Assembly: GCA_022568135.1 (NCBI GenBank)
Contig: JADFFQ010000002.1
Span: forward strand, 94,853 to 158,852
Length of the DNA: 64,000 nt
DNA from: Planctomycetota bacterium
GTDB taxonomy: Bacteria; Planctomycetota; Phycisphaerae; Phycisphaerales; SM1A02
Direction: 5' to 3'
Shown: positions 19,711 to 30,251 of the stretch, in pieces
How positions within the stretch are numbered: position 1 is the stretch's first letter
Layout: every line of letters begins with the position of its first letter
Made by a program: the position numbers and the translations under genes
The notes under the pieces: model-generated
The model's database searches: none
What the model saw: only the letters and a program-made list of their open reading frames with translations
Told to the model about the DNA's origin: nothing

Positions 19711-22008
19711 TTAGGGTTGCAGGTGCTCTTGAAAGTAGCGGCGAATGGACTCCTCCACGACTGTCCCGCTCGCTCCGGTAAACCCATGGCCCTGTTCAGG
19801 CAGGACGATCAAGTCGTAAGGTTTGCCTGCTTGGATGAGCGCATCCACCATCTTCATGGTGTGCTTGAAGTGGCCGTCGCTGGTGCCGATGATCATGAGC
19901 AGCTTGCCCTTGAGGTTGTCCACCAAGTGGAGATTCTCGCCGTACTCGTATCCTTCCTTGTTGAGTTGTGGCAGGTCCATCCACGCCTCGTACAGATAGC
20001 TCTCCCAGGTCCCAGCGGCGTTTACGGCAACGGCAATGCCTACGTGATAGAAATCTGGGGCAACGAGTAAGGCGCGAACTGTGAAGTAACCGCCGCATGA
20101 AGTGCCGAAGATGCCCACCCGGTCCAGATCCATATAGGACCGCTTTTCCGCTAGTTGCGTGAGCGCAGCTCTGTGGTCTAGGATCTCGTGGCGGCCGATG
20201 TTCCGATAGGCTACATCCTGGAACGCTTTCCCCCGTTGGGGTGTACCCCGCCCGTCGACCACGAAAGCAATGAATCCCAACTGGGCTAGTGCTTGGCCAT
20301 GCTCAGCATGGAATCCAACACCGTGAGGGTGAATGAAGCTGTGTGGTACCTCGCTGAACTGCGGGCAGCCGTAGATGACCTCGATAACCGGATATTTCTT
20401 GCTCGGGTCGAAATCGTAGGGTTTGTAGAGCACCCCGTAGAGGTCCGTCTTCCCGTCCGCGGCCTTGACCACGAACTCTTCCGGTGGTCGCCACTTCAGT
20501 TGTCTCAGCGTCTCTAGATTGGCCGTGGAAAGCGTCCGGAGCAGTGTTCCATCCGCTCGCCGCAGCTCGACCACCGGAGGCCGCGACACCGTGGAATGGG
20601 TATCCAGGAAGAACTGTTTCGAGGGGGTGAACCGTATGTCGTGGTGGCCTGGGGCTTCGGTCAGGCGCTTGAAACCTTTGCCCTCGAAGTTCACACGGTA
20701 CAGGTGGGCATCGTAGGGCCGCTTCTGGTCGCCGTGGGCGGTGAAGTAAACCCAACCTTCGTTCTCGTCCACCGCCACCACCCCACCTTCCGGCGGGTTC
20801 ACTACAGGGAACGGCCCTTCGGTCAATCGGACAAAGTCACCATCCCCGTCATATAGATAGAGGTGGTTCCATCCGTCTCGATCCGACATCCAGAGGAATC
20901 GCTTTTCCTGTTCCAGCTTAGTGAAGAAGAAGACCCCTCGCCCCTCCCAGAGGCAAAACGTTTTCTGCGTTTCCGTGAGAATGACCCTCGTTGAGCCCGT
21001 TGTGGGGTTGGCGGCTAAGACGTCCAACGTTTTGTTCCGGCGGTCCGTCCGCGAAAAGAGCAGCTCGGAGCCGTCGGGCCACCATCCGAGCACGGAAATG
21101 CTATGGTCCGGTTCCTGGCCGGTGTCCACACGTACCTTCCCCTTGGAGAGAATGTCGAGGATGAAGAGTTCGGTCTGAGGGATGGCTCCCCCTGCCCTGG
21201 GGGAGGGTACCCACTCCACTTCCTCCCTCGGCTTGAGCCAGTGCACGATGGGCCTCTTGTAGACCTTCCGGTAGTCCATCTTCTTGACGGCAAGTTTGGA
21301 GCTAGTCGGCGACCACCACGCCCACCTGAGGCCCCCCTCCGGCGACCACTGCGCACCAAACATGACGTAGGCGTAGTCCTCGATACCATCGGTGGTCAGT
21401 TGCATGCGGCGACCGTCGATGGCTGAACGCAGCCAGAGGTTGTTGTCCTTCAAGCGGGCAAACCAGCGCCCGTCCGGCGAGGCCTCTTCTATCAGGTCCC
21501 CCCAATTGTACTGGCGAGGAAAGCTCTGAGGGATCGTCCGACTCTTTTCCGCTTTGGACACGGAAGGAACCCGTTTGATCGTGTAGGCGTCGAGCCGGAG
21601 CACAAATTCCTTGTCCTCCACGGTGAACTTGACCGCCGTCTCGCTCTCGTCCACGAAAGTGAATTCCTCAAAGGGGAGTCTTTTGTTGGGCGGCTCATGT
21701 CCGAGCAAAGCAGTAAGCGCTTGGCGCAGACGCGCCGTGTCAAACAACGGTGTCTTCGTGTTGGCCTTGGGATCGACCTTGTAGATGATGGTGTTGTCTG
21801 GCGCGCCTTCCGCGTACCAGAAGCTCGAGCCGCCAGCCAGCCAGTGGGGCTCGATGGACCCACCTTTCACATAGGAAGGGAACTCCAGGTAGCGCTCGTA
21901 CATCGCCTCCCGCTCCGATTGCGCGTCCGGCTGAGCATGACCCGGGATTGCCATGACCGCCAAGCCAACGACCACAATGACAAGCGTCGCTTGTTGTGTG
22001 CTACGCAT
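19711..22008 (-). CDS. Secreted S9 family (prolyl oligopeptidase / DPP-IV-like) peptidase
   Basis: 765 residues from ATG 22008 (GGAGA about 8 nt upstream). A signal peptide (ATLVIVVVGLAVMAIPGHAQ) sends it out of the cytoplasm. An N-terminal eight-bladed propeller (about 60-520, LWLRSAIDGRRMQL, GWWPDGSELLFSRTD) is followed by the alpha/beta hydrolase domain: Ser637 in FGTSCGGYFT, Asp711 in IGTSDGHF, His741 in PEQGHGF. It would cut dipeptides or oligopeptides, often after proline, in the periplasm or outside. An upstream in-frame ATG at 22290 adds 94 residues that hide the signal peptide and is rejected. Confidence 0.93.
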   Translation of the reverse strand: MRSTQQATLVIVVVGLAVMAIPGHAQPDAQSEREAMYERYLEFPSYVKGGSIEPHWLAGGSSFWYAEGAPDNTIIYKVDPKANTKTPLFDTARLRQALTALLGHEPPNKRLPFEEFTFVDESETAVKFTVEDKEFVLRLDAYTIKRVPSVSKAEKSRTIPQSFPRQYNWGDLIEEASPDGRWFARLKDNNLWLRSAIDGRRMQLTTDGIEDYAYVMFGAQWSPEGGLRWAWWSPTSSKLAVKKMDYRKVYKRPIVHWLKPREEVEWVPSPRAGGAIPQTELFILDILSKGKVRVDTGQEPDHSISVLGWWPDGSELLFSRTDRRNKTLDVLAANPTTGSTRVILTETQKTFCLWEGRGVFFFTKLEQEKRFLWMSDRDGWNHLYLYDGDGDFVRLTEGPFPVVNPPEGGVVAVDENEGWVYFTAHGDQKRPYDAHLYRVNFEGKGFKRLTEAPGHHDIRFTPSKQFFLDTHSTVSRPPVVELRRADGTLLRTLSTANLETLRQLKWRPPEEFVVKAADGKTDLYGVLYKPYDFDPSKKYPVIEVIYGCPQFSEVPHSFIHPHGVGFHAEHGQALAQLGFIAFVVDGRGTPQRGKAFQDVAYRNIGRHEILDHRAALTQLAEKRSYMDLDRVGIFGTSCGGYFTVRALLVAPDFYHVGIAVAVNAAGTWESYLYEAWMDLPQLNKEGYEYGENLHLVDNLKGKLLMIIGTSDGHFKHTMKMVDALIQAGKPYDLIVLPEQGHGFTGASGTVVEESIRRYFQEHLQP

Positions 22009-22250
22009 TGTTAGTTCTCCCTGTGCTGCACTGCCTGCCTTAGCGCCCCTCACTTGGCGGCGTTGAGTTGGGGCAGAAAGTTCTTCATCACCAAGACTTT
22101 GCGTTGGACGCTGAACCCGGTGCTCAAAGCGACGCACCATGCTGGGGCCCCTCCACCGCCCGCGAGACATCCGCATCGTACCGTCAGTCGGGCCAAGGAC
22201 GATCGCATCGTGCCTGCGGCATTGACAGCGGGCCAATAGACCGGTTCCCT

Positions 22251-23450
<1,200 letters not shown>

Positions 23451-23792
23451 CCCGAATCGTGCGGATCTACAACCGTTCTCGTCATGCGTTGCGATGCGGC
23501 GCCGATGGTGTGCCGCGGTGGAGTATCGGCACACTCCCCGAACGCCATCCAACGGGCAAGGCGCCGCAATGCCCAGGAGACTGAATCCGATCGCGCTTCA
23601 CCGAAACAGCACACGCTTCTGGAACATTGGGGTCCAGCACCAACTGGAGCATGACGTGCCCAGCCTGCATCCCGCGTTCGTGCCGGGAACCATTATGGCA
23701 GGGCTGCGAATTGTCAGGGGCGTTCTCGTTCGCGGGAGCGCGCAGTTTTTCGGCCTGAGTTATCGGATCGTCCTGCGCGGAAGGAGAAGGAA
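23451..23792. other. Intergenic region, 342 nt, with one hairpin
   Basis: No supported gene. GTGTGCCG at 23508-23515 pairs with CGGCACAC at 23527-23534 across an 11-nt loop, 58 nt after the galK stop. There is no T run, so it is only a possible terminator. The 3' end carries AAGGAGAAGGAA, the ribosome-binding site of the next gene. Confidence 0.5.
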
Positions 23793-25331
23793 GTGCGAAG
23801 AAAGAAGATTGTTGCGATCGCCTCGGCGTTGCTCGGGCTCACGATGACGGCGCACGGCGGGGTCCAGGTCACCGGCAATGCGTGCAACCCGAACATCCCA
23901 TCGTCCGCCTATCAGATCGTTGAGCTTCCGAGCGGTCATTTCAACGTGTCTCTGACCCAGCTGTACGCGCCATTTGGGAACACGTTCTTTGAGATTCATC
24001 CGACGAGCCCGGGCGTCATCATTGACAACCTGGTCATCGATGTAGACGGCCCACCGGCGGGCTCGCCTGTGATTGTTCGCGTGTTACCGGATTGCAATAA
24101 TCCATTGGTGAAGATCAAGAGTGTCGGCAGCATCCTTCAAACCGGCACGGGCGAGACGCTGCTCAACAAGGTTGAGGTCGAGGAGGACATCGGATTTGTT
24201 CAAGTGGAAGCGATTGGCGATCTCTTCGCTAATCGCGACATTGTCGGCCCGATCATCGCCACCACCGCGGACAACTCGGCCCGGGGCATCAATATCGCCT
24301 GGGCCCGACGTCATATTCTCGGTAACCTCGTCGCAGCCAACGGCATCATCCGCTGGGTCACGGCGCACACCGGTGACATCGGCACGCTGAGAAAACCGGT
24401 ATCCATCATGGCCAAGCACGGCGTCATCCAGGCGGATTCAGTGGTGGGCGATATCTATGCGTACATCAACACACGCATCAACGGCGGCGACGGCCCGTTC
24501 AAATTCCTTCGGGCACGAACCTTCAAGGGAGCCCTCGACACCGCGGAAATTGTGCCGGGCAATACATTCAACGGCCAGCTTCTCGTTGACGTGGAGCTCG
24601 CCGCGGATATCACGATCGGCCGGTCATTTGTCCCGCCGAACTTCATTGGCCTTGTGCCGGCCGGCCTCACCGGGCAAATCATCATCAACGCCGACAACCT
24701 CCCGAACGCGGTGTGGACCGCTTCGGTCTACTTCGGCGATCCGGCCAATCCGAATATCGAATTGACCGGCCCCGGCTACACCGAGTCTCCCGAATTGCTC
24801 GGCGGTGGATCGATCGGCCTGGCGCCGTTCGCGCTTCACGATGAGGCCTGCGTTCCTCCCAACGGCGAGACGGTGTCTGTCGGCTCGAACGACCCGCCGC
24901 TCCAGGTGAAGCTGCGCCACTATGGGCCGGTCACCTGGAGAGGCGCCGCGCCCCTGACCGTTGAGCGACGGACGAACTGCGATATCGGCCAATGGCAGAT
25001 TGTGACCAACAACTTTGTATTCATACCTGCCAAAGGTGATGACAATTCGATCATGGCGATCGCTGCAACGGGCGCGCCGGGATTCGAGCTCGGCTACGAG
25101 TATCGCATTCAGGCCACGACCCAGCTTCTTTCCGACAACGTGATCGGGAACCCGCCGGTCGCTTGGGACGGCCCGTACACCATCGGGATCCAATCGAACA
25201 CTATCTCCTCGGATATCTCGGGGCCGAGCGGTTTGCCCGATGGATGCGTTAACGCGTTCGACCTGGCGAAGCTGCTGGCCGAGTGGTGCTCGGTGGCCGG
25301 CGGAAACCCCTGCGGCACATGCGGCCCGTAA
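23793..25331 (+). CDS. Exported protein with dockerin-like C-terminal tail
   Basis: 512 residues, GTG start with a strong ribosome-binding site (AAGGAGAAGG). A signal peptide (RRKKIVAIASALLGLTMTA) is followed by about 330 residues that look like a beta-helical or beta-solenoid exoprotein (repeated short strands such as ILGNLVAANGIIRWV and GVIQADSVVGDIYAYI). The C-terminal 35 residues begin GPSGLPDGCVNAFDLAKLLA and end in a Cys-rich [14 protein letters not shown]. This PDGxVxxxDL element resembles one half of a type I dockerin and recurs at 50.3 kb, so it is probably a surface-sorting or calcium-binding tag. The main domain's function is unknown. Confidence 0.8.
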   Translation: MRRKKIVAIASALLGLTMTAHGGVQVTGNACNPNIPSSAYQIVELPSGHFNVSLTQLYAPFGNTFFEIHPTSPGVIIDNLVIDVDGPPAGSPVIVRVLPDCNNPLVKIKSVGSILQTGTGETLLNKVEVEEDIGFVQVEAIGDLFANRDIVGPIIATTADNSARGINIAWARRHILGNLVAANGIIRWVTAHTGDIGTLRKPVSIMAKHGVIQADSVVGDIYAYINTRINGGDGPFKFLRARTFKGALDTAEIVPGNTFNGQLLVDVELAADITIGRSFVPPNFIGLVPAGLTGQIIINADNLPNAVWTASVYFGDPANPNIELTGPGYTESPELLGGGSIGLAPFALHDEACVPPNGETVSVGSNDPPLQVKLRHYGPVTWRGAAPLTVERRTNCDIGQWQIVTNNFVFIPAKGDDNSIMAIAATGAPGFELGYEYRIQATTQLLSDNVIGNPPVAWDGPYTIGIQSNTISSDISGPSGLPDGCVNAFDLAKLLAEWCSVAGGNPCGTCGP

Positions 25332-25341
25332 GCGACAGGCT

Positions 25342-25563
25342 GCCGCCCGTGATCACCGCGAAATCCTTCTCAACGCGCTTGGCTGCACAGCTCACTGCTC
25401 TGTGGTAGGCGGGATCGTTTGGCCGGGTACGCGCAGAGCCGAACATGCTCACCGCCGGCCGCACCTTCGCCAACGTCTCGAACGCGTCGACGAACTCGCT
25501 CATGATCCGAAACACCGGCCACGCTTCGTGCCGTAACGATTCCTTGCGGTCCAGTTGTGTCAC
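25342..25563 (-). pseudogene. N-terminal fragment of a LOG-family (TIGR00730) nucleoside-phosphate hydrolase
   Basis: From GTG 25563, which still has a perfect AGGAGG 5 nt upstream, the frame reads RKESLRHEAWPVFRIMSEFV, then RPAVSMFGSARTRPNDP and FAVITGG. These are the start of the LOG/lysine-decarboxylase-like family, whose next residues should be the P-loop-like GGGPGIMEAAN. Similarity stops at ITGG (about 25342), only 11 nt before the stop codon of the convergent dockerin-tailed gene. The remaining two thirds of the gene, including PGGxGT, is missing. The insertion or deletion that brought the dockerin gene here probably cut it. Confidence 0.75.
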
Positions 25564-25689
25564 AGCAGCCTCCTGCGCGTGATCGTATCGGCGAAGGGTC
25601 GTCCCAGTTTGGCGGCCGTGACGGCCTCATCCGGGCACGGGTGCGTTCTTGCGTAACATACTGCACATAGGTCGTTTACATCGATACAT

Positions 25690-25718
25690 TTGAATCCTGA
25701 TCTTGACCCTGGTACACT
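25690..25718 (+). promoter_or_regulatory. Promoter of folC
   Basis: TTGAAT (25690-25695) and TACACT (25713-25718) are 17 nt apart. The -10 box ends 9 nt before ATG 25728, so the transcript would be leaderless or nearly so. Confidence 0.6.
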
Positions 25719-25727
25719 ACAGTTTCA

Positions 25728-27137
25728 ATGAGCAAATCGATCTCCTCCCCACGACACCGCCGCGCGGGCGGGCGAGGCGCTCCCGAAATCGCCACCTTCG
25801 CCAACGCTGTGCGATACCTGTATGACCGCGTGAACATCGAGCGGATGCGCGTCGTGCACTATGACGACAAGATGTTCAAGCTGGACCGCATGCGCAGGCT
25901 GCTGAGGGCCCTGGGTAGTCCGCACGAGCAGATCCGCACCGTGCACGTAGCCGGCACGTTGGGCAAAGGCTCCACCGTGGCCATGATCGCATCAATATTG
26001 CAAGGCTGCGGCTACGGCGTCGGGCAATACACGAGTCCGCACCTCGTTGACATCCGCGAACGGATCACCATCAACAACCAGCGCATCAGCAAGAGCGACT
26101 TCATCCAGCTGACACGTCAGGTCTCAGCCGCTGCAGCCAAACAGCCCGGCGAGCCTACGTTCTTCGAGCTCTTTACTGCGGTGGCCTTCAAGCATTTCGC
26201 GGACCAGGCCGTGGACATCGCGGTGATCGAAACCGGGCTTGGAGGCCGGCTCGACTCGACCAATGTTATCACGCCGGAGGTCACCGCCATCACGCGGATT
26301 GACTACGACCACACACACATCCTCGGCCGAACATTGACCGCCATCGCCCGGGAGAAGGCCGGCATCTTCAAACGGGGCGTCCCCGCGCTGACCGTCGAGC
26401 AGACCGCCGAGGTCGAACAGGTCCTGCGTGACGCGGCCGAGAAGCTCTCCGTGGGGCTTCGCATCGTGAACAAGGACATCGAGTTCAGTTGCCGCTTCGC
26501 CACCTCAGACGCGCTGGGGCCGCACACGCGGGTGTGCCTTCTCACCGAAACCAGCCAATTCATGCACCTGCCAGTGCCACTGGCGGGGGATCACCAGGCG
26601 ATCAACTGCGGGCTGGCCCTGGCGGTCATCGATTCGCTGAAGGGCTCGGGATTCGAGTTTCCCGAAATCCCGTTGCACGACGGGCTGGCCCAGAGCGCCT
26701 CGCCGGGCCGGATGGAGCTCCTGTGGAATCAGCCGCGGATCTTGGCCGACGGCGCTCACAATCCTGCCGCCCTCGGCGCGCTGATGCGATGCGTCGGGAC
26801 CTTTGTCCCGTACGACTCCATGATCTGCATCTTCGGCTGCTGCGCAGACAAAGACATTCCCGCCATGCTCGACCGGCTCGCCCTGGGCGCGGACAAGATC
26901 ATCTTCACCCGTGCCAAAGGCACGCCACGCGCAGCCGAGCCTCGCGATTTGCACCGGCAGTTCTCGGAGCGCAGCGGCAAGATGAGCCAGGCCGCGGCCA
27001 GCTTGCCCAAAGCCCTCGATCTGGCCACCCAGGCCGTCGGGCGGGACGACCTCATCTGCGTGACCGGCAGCTTCTATCTGGTTGGAGAGGCCAAGAAGCA
27101 CCTCACCAATCTCGCCCGAAAACGCCAGCAGCCCTGA
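25728..27137 (+). CDS. folC: Folylpolyglutamate synthase / dihydrofolate synthase
   Basis: Mur-ligase-type ATP enzyme that adds glutamate to dihydropteroate or folates. 469 residues. Folate-pocket and P-loop region HVAGTLGKGSTVAM (74-87), then SPHLVDIRERITINN, FFELFTAVAFKHFA and VIETGLGGRLDSTNVI, the FolC signature. The loop reads G-T-L-G-K-G-S where most FolC have Asn or Lys in place of Leu78. A basic 20-residue N-terminal extension precedes the domain. The nearest neighbour in the same direction is leuS. Confidence 0.93.
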   Translation: MSKSISSPRHRRAGGRGAPEIATFANAVRYLYDRVNIERMRVVHYDDKMFKLDRMRRLLRALGSPHEQIRTVHVAGTLGKGSTVAMIASILQGCGYGVGQYTSPHLVDIRERITINNQRISKSDFIQLTRQVSAAAAKQPGEPTFFELFTAVAFKHFADQAVDIAVIETGLGGRLDSTNVITPEVTAITRIDYDHTHILGRTLTAIAREKAGIFKRGVPALTVEQTAEVEQVLRDAAEKLSVGLRIVNKDIEFSCRFATSDALGPHTRVCLLTETSQFMHLPVPLAGDHQAINCGLALAVIDSLKGSGFEFPEIPLHDGLAQSASPGRMELLWNQPRILADGAHNPAALGALMRCVGTFVPYDSMICIFGCCADKDIPAMLDRLALGADKIIFTRAKGTPRAAEPRDLHRQFSERSGKMSQAAASLPKALDLATQAVGRDDLICVTGSFYLVGEAKKHLTNLARKRQQP

Positions 27138-27171
27138 CCGAGGTTCGCAGGCCAACCTCCGCAGAGCTTAT

Positions 27172-27199
27172 TTGATCGCACCCAATCCGCCGATACACT
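27172..27199 (+). promoter_or_regulatory. Candidate promoter of the leuS leader
   Basis: TTGATC (27172-27177), 16 nt, then TACACT (27194-27199). The -10 box ends 8 nt before the ATG of a short open frame rather than before leuS itself. Confidence 0.5.
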
Positions 27200-27207
27200 T
27201 TGCAGTG

Positions 27208-27258
27208 ATGGATGCCCATGTCTCCCTTGGCCGGCTTATTGCTGTGGTGCTTGCCTAG
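27208..27258 (+). CDS. Possible leuS leader peptide (16 codons)
   Basis: MDAHVSLGRLIAVVLA, then TAG. It begins 8 nt after a TACACT box, as annotated genes here do. All three leucines use CTT, a codon that should be uncommon in so GC-rich a genome. A GC-rich hairpin with a T-rich 3' side follows 37 nt later and leuS starts at 27355. The layout fits translation-dependent attenuation by leucyl-tRNA supply, but no alternative antiterminator pairing was worked out. Confidence 0.35.
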   Translation: MDAHVSLGRLIAVVLA

Positions 27259-27294
27259 ACCGTGCGCGATCCTTTGCGAGCAGGCGTCGCCAAG

Positions 27295-27320
27295 GCCTCG
27301 CGATCGCGGGGCTTTGTTGT
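27295..27320 (+). terminator. Candidate attenuator hairpin in the leuS leader
   Basis: GCCTCGCG pairs with CGCGGGGC across a 2-nt AT loop (27295-27312), one pair being G-T, followed by TTTGTTGT. It lies between the 16-codon frame and leuS. Confidence 0.45.
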
Positions 27321-27354
27321 CTCTTGGTCTCCCGAATCATTTGATGAATGACGA

Positions 27355-30126
27355 ATGACCAAGCCGCCGACCGCCAACGCCCGCGAGCCCTCCACCGCCC
27401 CCCCAGCCGACGGCGAATACCCCTTCCGGTACACGGCACGGTTGGCAAACGTCATCGAGACACGCTGGCAGACCTACTGGGACCAGCACCACACCTTTGT
27501 GACGCCCAACCCCGGCGATCCCGGCTTCGATTCGGACAAGCCCAAGTTCTATTGCCTGGACATGTTTCCCTATCCATCGGGCGTCGGCCTGCACGTCGGG
27601 CACCCACTGGGCTACATCGCCACGGACATCCTCTGCCGGTACAAGCGGATGCGCGGGTTCAACGTGCTGCATCCCATGGGCTTCGACGCGTTCGGCCTGC
27701 CCGCTGAGCAGTTCGCGGTCGAGCACGGCATCCATCCCCGTGTCACCACCGAGCGCAACATCGCCAACATGGTCCGCCAGCTCAAGGCGATCGGGCTCAG
27801 CTACGACTGGGGGCGCTGCCTCGCCACCACCGACACGAGCTATTACAAATGGACGCAATGGGTCTTCCTCCAGCTGTACAACAGCTATTTCGATTCCGCC
27901 GTCAATAAGGCCCGGCCGATCAGCGAGCTTCGCGAGAAGAAACCCGACGCGGTGCTCGCCGAGCATCGCCTGGCCTACATGGCTGAGGTGCCGGTCAACT
28001 GGTGCCCCGCCCTGGGGACCGTGCTGGCCAACGAAGAGGTGACCAGTGAGGGGCGATCTGAGCGCGGCAACCACCCGGTGTACAAGCGACCGTTGAACCA
28101 GTGGATGCTGCGCATCACCGCCTATGCCGAACGCCTGGCCGAGGACTTGGAGTTGGTGGACTGGCCGGAACCGATCAAGCTCATGCAACGCAACTGGATT
28201 GGGCGCAGCGAAGGCGCGATGATCGAGTTTCAGATCGCCCCAGCCATGCCCGGGCCCCCGGCCCAAGGGCCGGGCTCTATGAAGACCATCCCCGTCTTCA
28301 CAACCCGCCCCGATACTGTGTTTGGCGCAACCTACATGGTGCTGGCACCCGAGCACCCCTTGGTCGATCAGGTCACCACCGATCAACAGCGCGACGCTGT
28401 GAGCGAATATGTGCGGCTTGCCGCGTCGCGGTCCGACACCGAACGACAGATTGACTCGCGCCGCAAGACCGGCGTCCCCACGGGCGGCGACGCGATCAAT
28501 CCCGCCACAGGCGAGCACATCCCCATCTGGATCGCCGACTACGTGATGATGGGATACGGGACCGGGGCGATCATGGCCGTACCCGGCCACGATCAGCGCG
28601 ACTTCGAGTTCGCCAAACAGTTTGGCCTGCCGATCATCGAGGTCGTCAAACCCCACGGCGTGCCAACACCTGGTGACTCAAGTGACCAAGCGTTCACCGG
28701 CGAGGGCACGTCCATCAACTCCGCCAACAATGAAGTCTCGCTCAACGGCCTTTCTACGCCCCAAGCGAAGACGACCGTCACGCGATGGCTTGAGTCCAAG
28801 GGAGTCGGCAACGCCGAGGTCAGATACAAGCTGCGCGACTGGCTGTTCAGCCGTCAACGCTATTGGGGCGAGCCGTTCCCGATCCTGCACGCCGCGGATG
28901 GGCGCATCGTCGCCCTCGATGAATCCGAGCTGCCCGTCGAACTTCCGGAAATGAACGATTTCACGCCGCACACCTCGGATGATCCGGACGCTTCGCCGCG
29001 CCCGCCACTGTCTCGCGCCCCAGACACATGGAAATACGTCAAGCGCGATGGCGGGCGTTTCGAGCGCGAGCTGAACACGATGCCGCAGTGGGCCGGCTCT
29101 TGCTGGTATTACCTGCGATTCTGCGATCCGCACAACGCTGATCGCTTCGTCGGCGCCGAAGCGGAGCGGTACTGGATGGGCGAGCGCGGCATCGACCTGT
29201 ACGTCGGCGGGGCCGAGCATGCCGTGCTCCACCTGCTTTACGCCCGCTTCTGGCACAAGGTCCTCTACGACCTCGGCCACGTCTCGACACCCGAGCCGTT
29301 TGGGCACTTGTTCAACCAGGGCTATATCCAAGCGTACGCCTATACCGACGAACGCGGGATACATGTGGACTCTGAGAAGGTCATCGAACAGGACGGCGGA
29401 TACTTCTTCGAAGGTCGGGCTGTTAGCCGCAGCCTCGGCAAGATGGGCAAATCCCTGAAGAACGCGGTCAGCCCCGACGATATCTGCGAGCAGTACGGCT
29501 GCGACACGCTGCGGCTGTACGAGATGTACATGGGTCCGTTGCAGGCGAGCAAACCGTGGAACCCCCGCGATATCATCGGCCTGCATCGCTTCCTGCAGCG
29601 CGTCTGGCGCCTGGCCGTGGACGAGCAGAACGGCAATCCGGCGGTTCGCGACGAAGCTGATCCAACCGTCGAATCGCAACTGCACCGAACGATCGCCAGG
29701 GTCGAACAAGACATCGAGCGACAGGCGTTCAACACCGCCATCGCCGCCCTGATCGAGTTCATGAACATCGCCACGACCGCCGGGGGCCTGACTCGCGATC
29801 AACTCCATCGCTTTGTGCTCATCCTCGCTCCGTTTGCGCCACACATCGCCGAAGAGCTGTGGTGCAAGCTCGGCCACAAAGAATCGCTGGCCTACGAACC
29901 CTGGCCGGCCTTCGACCAGGCGATGCTCACCGAGAACTTCATCGAGCTGCCCGTGCAGCTTGGAGGCAAGGTACGGGCCAAGCTCACCGTCCCCGCCGAC
30001 GCCAGCGTGAAGCAGATTGAAGCCGCAGCACTGGCCGATGCGAAGGTGACCTCATTGCTTGCGGGCAAGACCGTCCGCAAGGTCGTGGTGGTGCCCGGGA
30101 AAATCGTCAACATCGTGGCCGATTGA
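27355..30126 (+). CDS. leuS: Leucyl-tRNA synthetase
   Basis: Class I aminoacyl-tRNA synthetase, 923 residues. The HIGH-type motif is HVGH (80-83) in SGVGLHVGHPLGY; the KMSKS-type loop is KMGKS (696-700), with Gly at the third position. The CP1 editing domain lies between, with TTRPDTVFGATYMVLAPEHP and the GTGAIMAVPGHDQRDFEFA region including the editing aspartate. C-terminal anticodon-binding and LeuS-specific domains follow. The start ATG 27355 lacks a clear Shine-Dalgarno sequence. A proline-rich N-terminal extension of about 20 residues is present. Confidence 0.97.
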   Translation: MTKPPTANAREPSTAPPADGEYPFRYTARLANVIETRWQTYWDQHHTFVTPNPGDPGFDSDKPKFYCLDMFPYPSGVGLHVGHPLGYIATDILCRYKRMRGFNVLHPMGFDAFGLPAEQFAVEHGIHPRVTTERNIANMVRQLKAIGLSYDWGRCLATTDTSYYKWTQWVFLQLYNSYFDSAVNKARPISELREKKPDAVLAEHRLAYMAEVPVNWCPALGTVLANEEVTSEGRSERGNHPVYKRPLNQWMLRITAYAERLAEDLELVDWPEPIKLMQRNWIGRSEGAMIEFQIAPAMPGPPAQGPGSMKTIPVFTTRPDTVFGATYMVLAPEHPLVDQVTTDQQRDAVSEYVRLAASRSDTERQIDSRRKTGVPTGGDAINPATGEHIPIWIADYVMMGYGTGAIMAVPGHDQRDFEFAKQFGLPIIEVVKPHGVPTPGDSSDQAFTGEGTSINSANNEVSLNGLSTPQAKTTVTRWLESKGVGNAEVRYKLRDWLFSRQRYWGEPFPILHAADGRIVALDESELPVELPEMNDFTPHTSDDPDASPRPPLSRAPDTWKYVKRDGGRFERELNTMPQWAGSCWYYLRFCDPHNADRFVGAEAERYWMGERGIDLYVGGAEHAVLHLLYARFWHKVLYDLGHVSTPEPFGHLFNQGYIQAYAYTDERGIHVDSEKVIEQDGGYFFEGRAVSRSLGKMGKSLKNAVSPDDICEQYGCDTLRLYEMYMGPLQASKPWNPRDIIGLHRFLQRVWRLAVDEQNGNPAVRDEADPTVESQLHRTIARVEQDIERQAFNTAIAALIEFMNIATTAGGLTRDQLHRFVLILAPFAPHIAEELWCKLGHKESLAYEPWPAFDQAMLTENFIELPVQLGGKVRAKLTVPADASVKQIEAAALADAKVTSLLAGKTVRKVVVVPGKIVNIVAD

Positions 30127-30159
30127 GGCCAAAACAGCCACGTTGAGGCTTTACGACGT

Positions 30160-30195
30160 AAGAAGCCCATGGACTGGAGTTCGTGGGCTTCTTTT
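30160..30195 (+). terminator. Rho-independent terminator of leuS
   Basis: AAGAAGCCCA pairs with TGGGCTTCTT across a 14-nt loop, ending in TTTT, 33 nt after the leuS stop. Confidence 0.88.
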
Positions 30196-30238
30196 ATGGA
30201 GGGACGCGAATCTCCTTTGGTTTCGCCAGTTCCGGCGG

Positions 30239-30244
30239 TACACT
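30239..30244 (+). promoter_or_regulatory. Leaderless-type -10 box
   Basis: TACACT ends 7 nt before ATG 30252; TTTGGT lies 17 nt upstream as a poor -35. Confidence 0.55.
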
Positions 30245-30251
30245 AGCCATT

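Noticed and set aside
27337..28656. Long open frame of about 440 codons on the minus strand over leuS
   Set aside because: GC-rich third positions leave antisense frames open; leuS covers it with full family motifs, and the antisense product has no recognisable motif.
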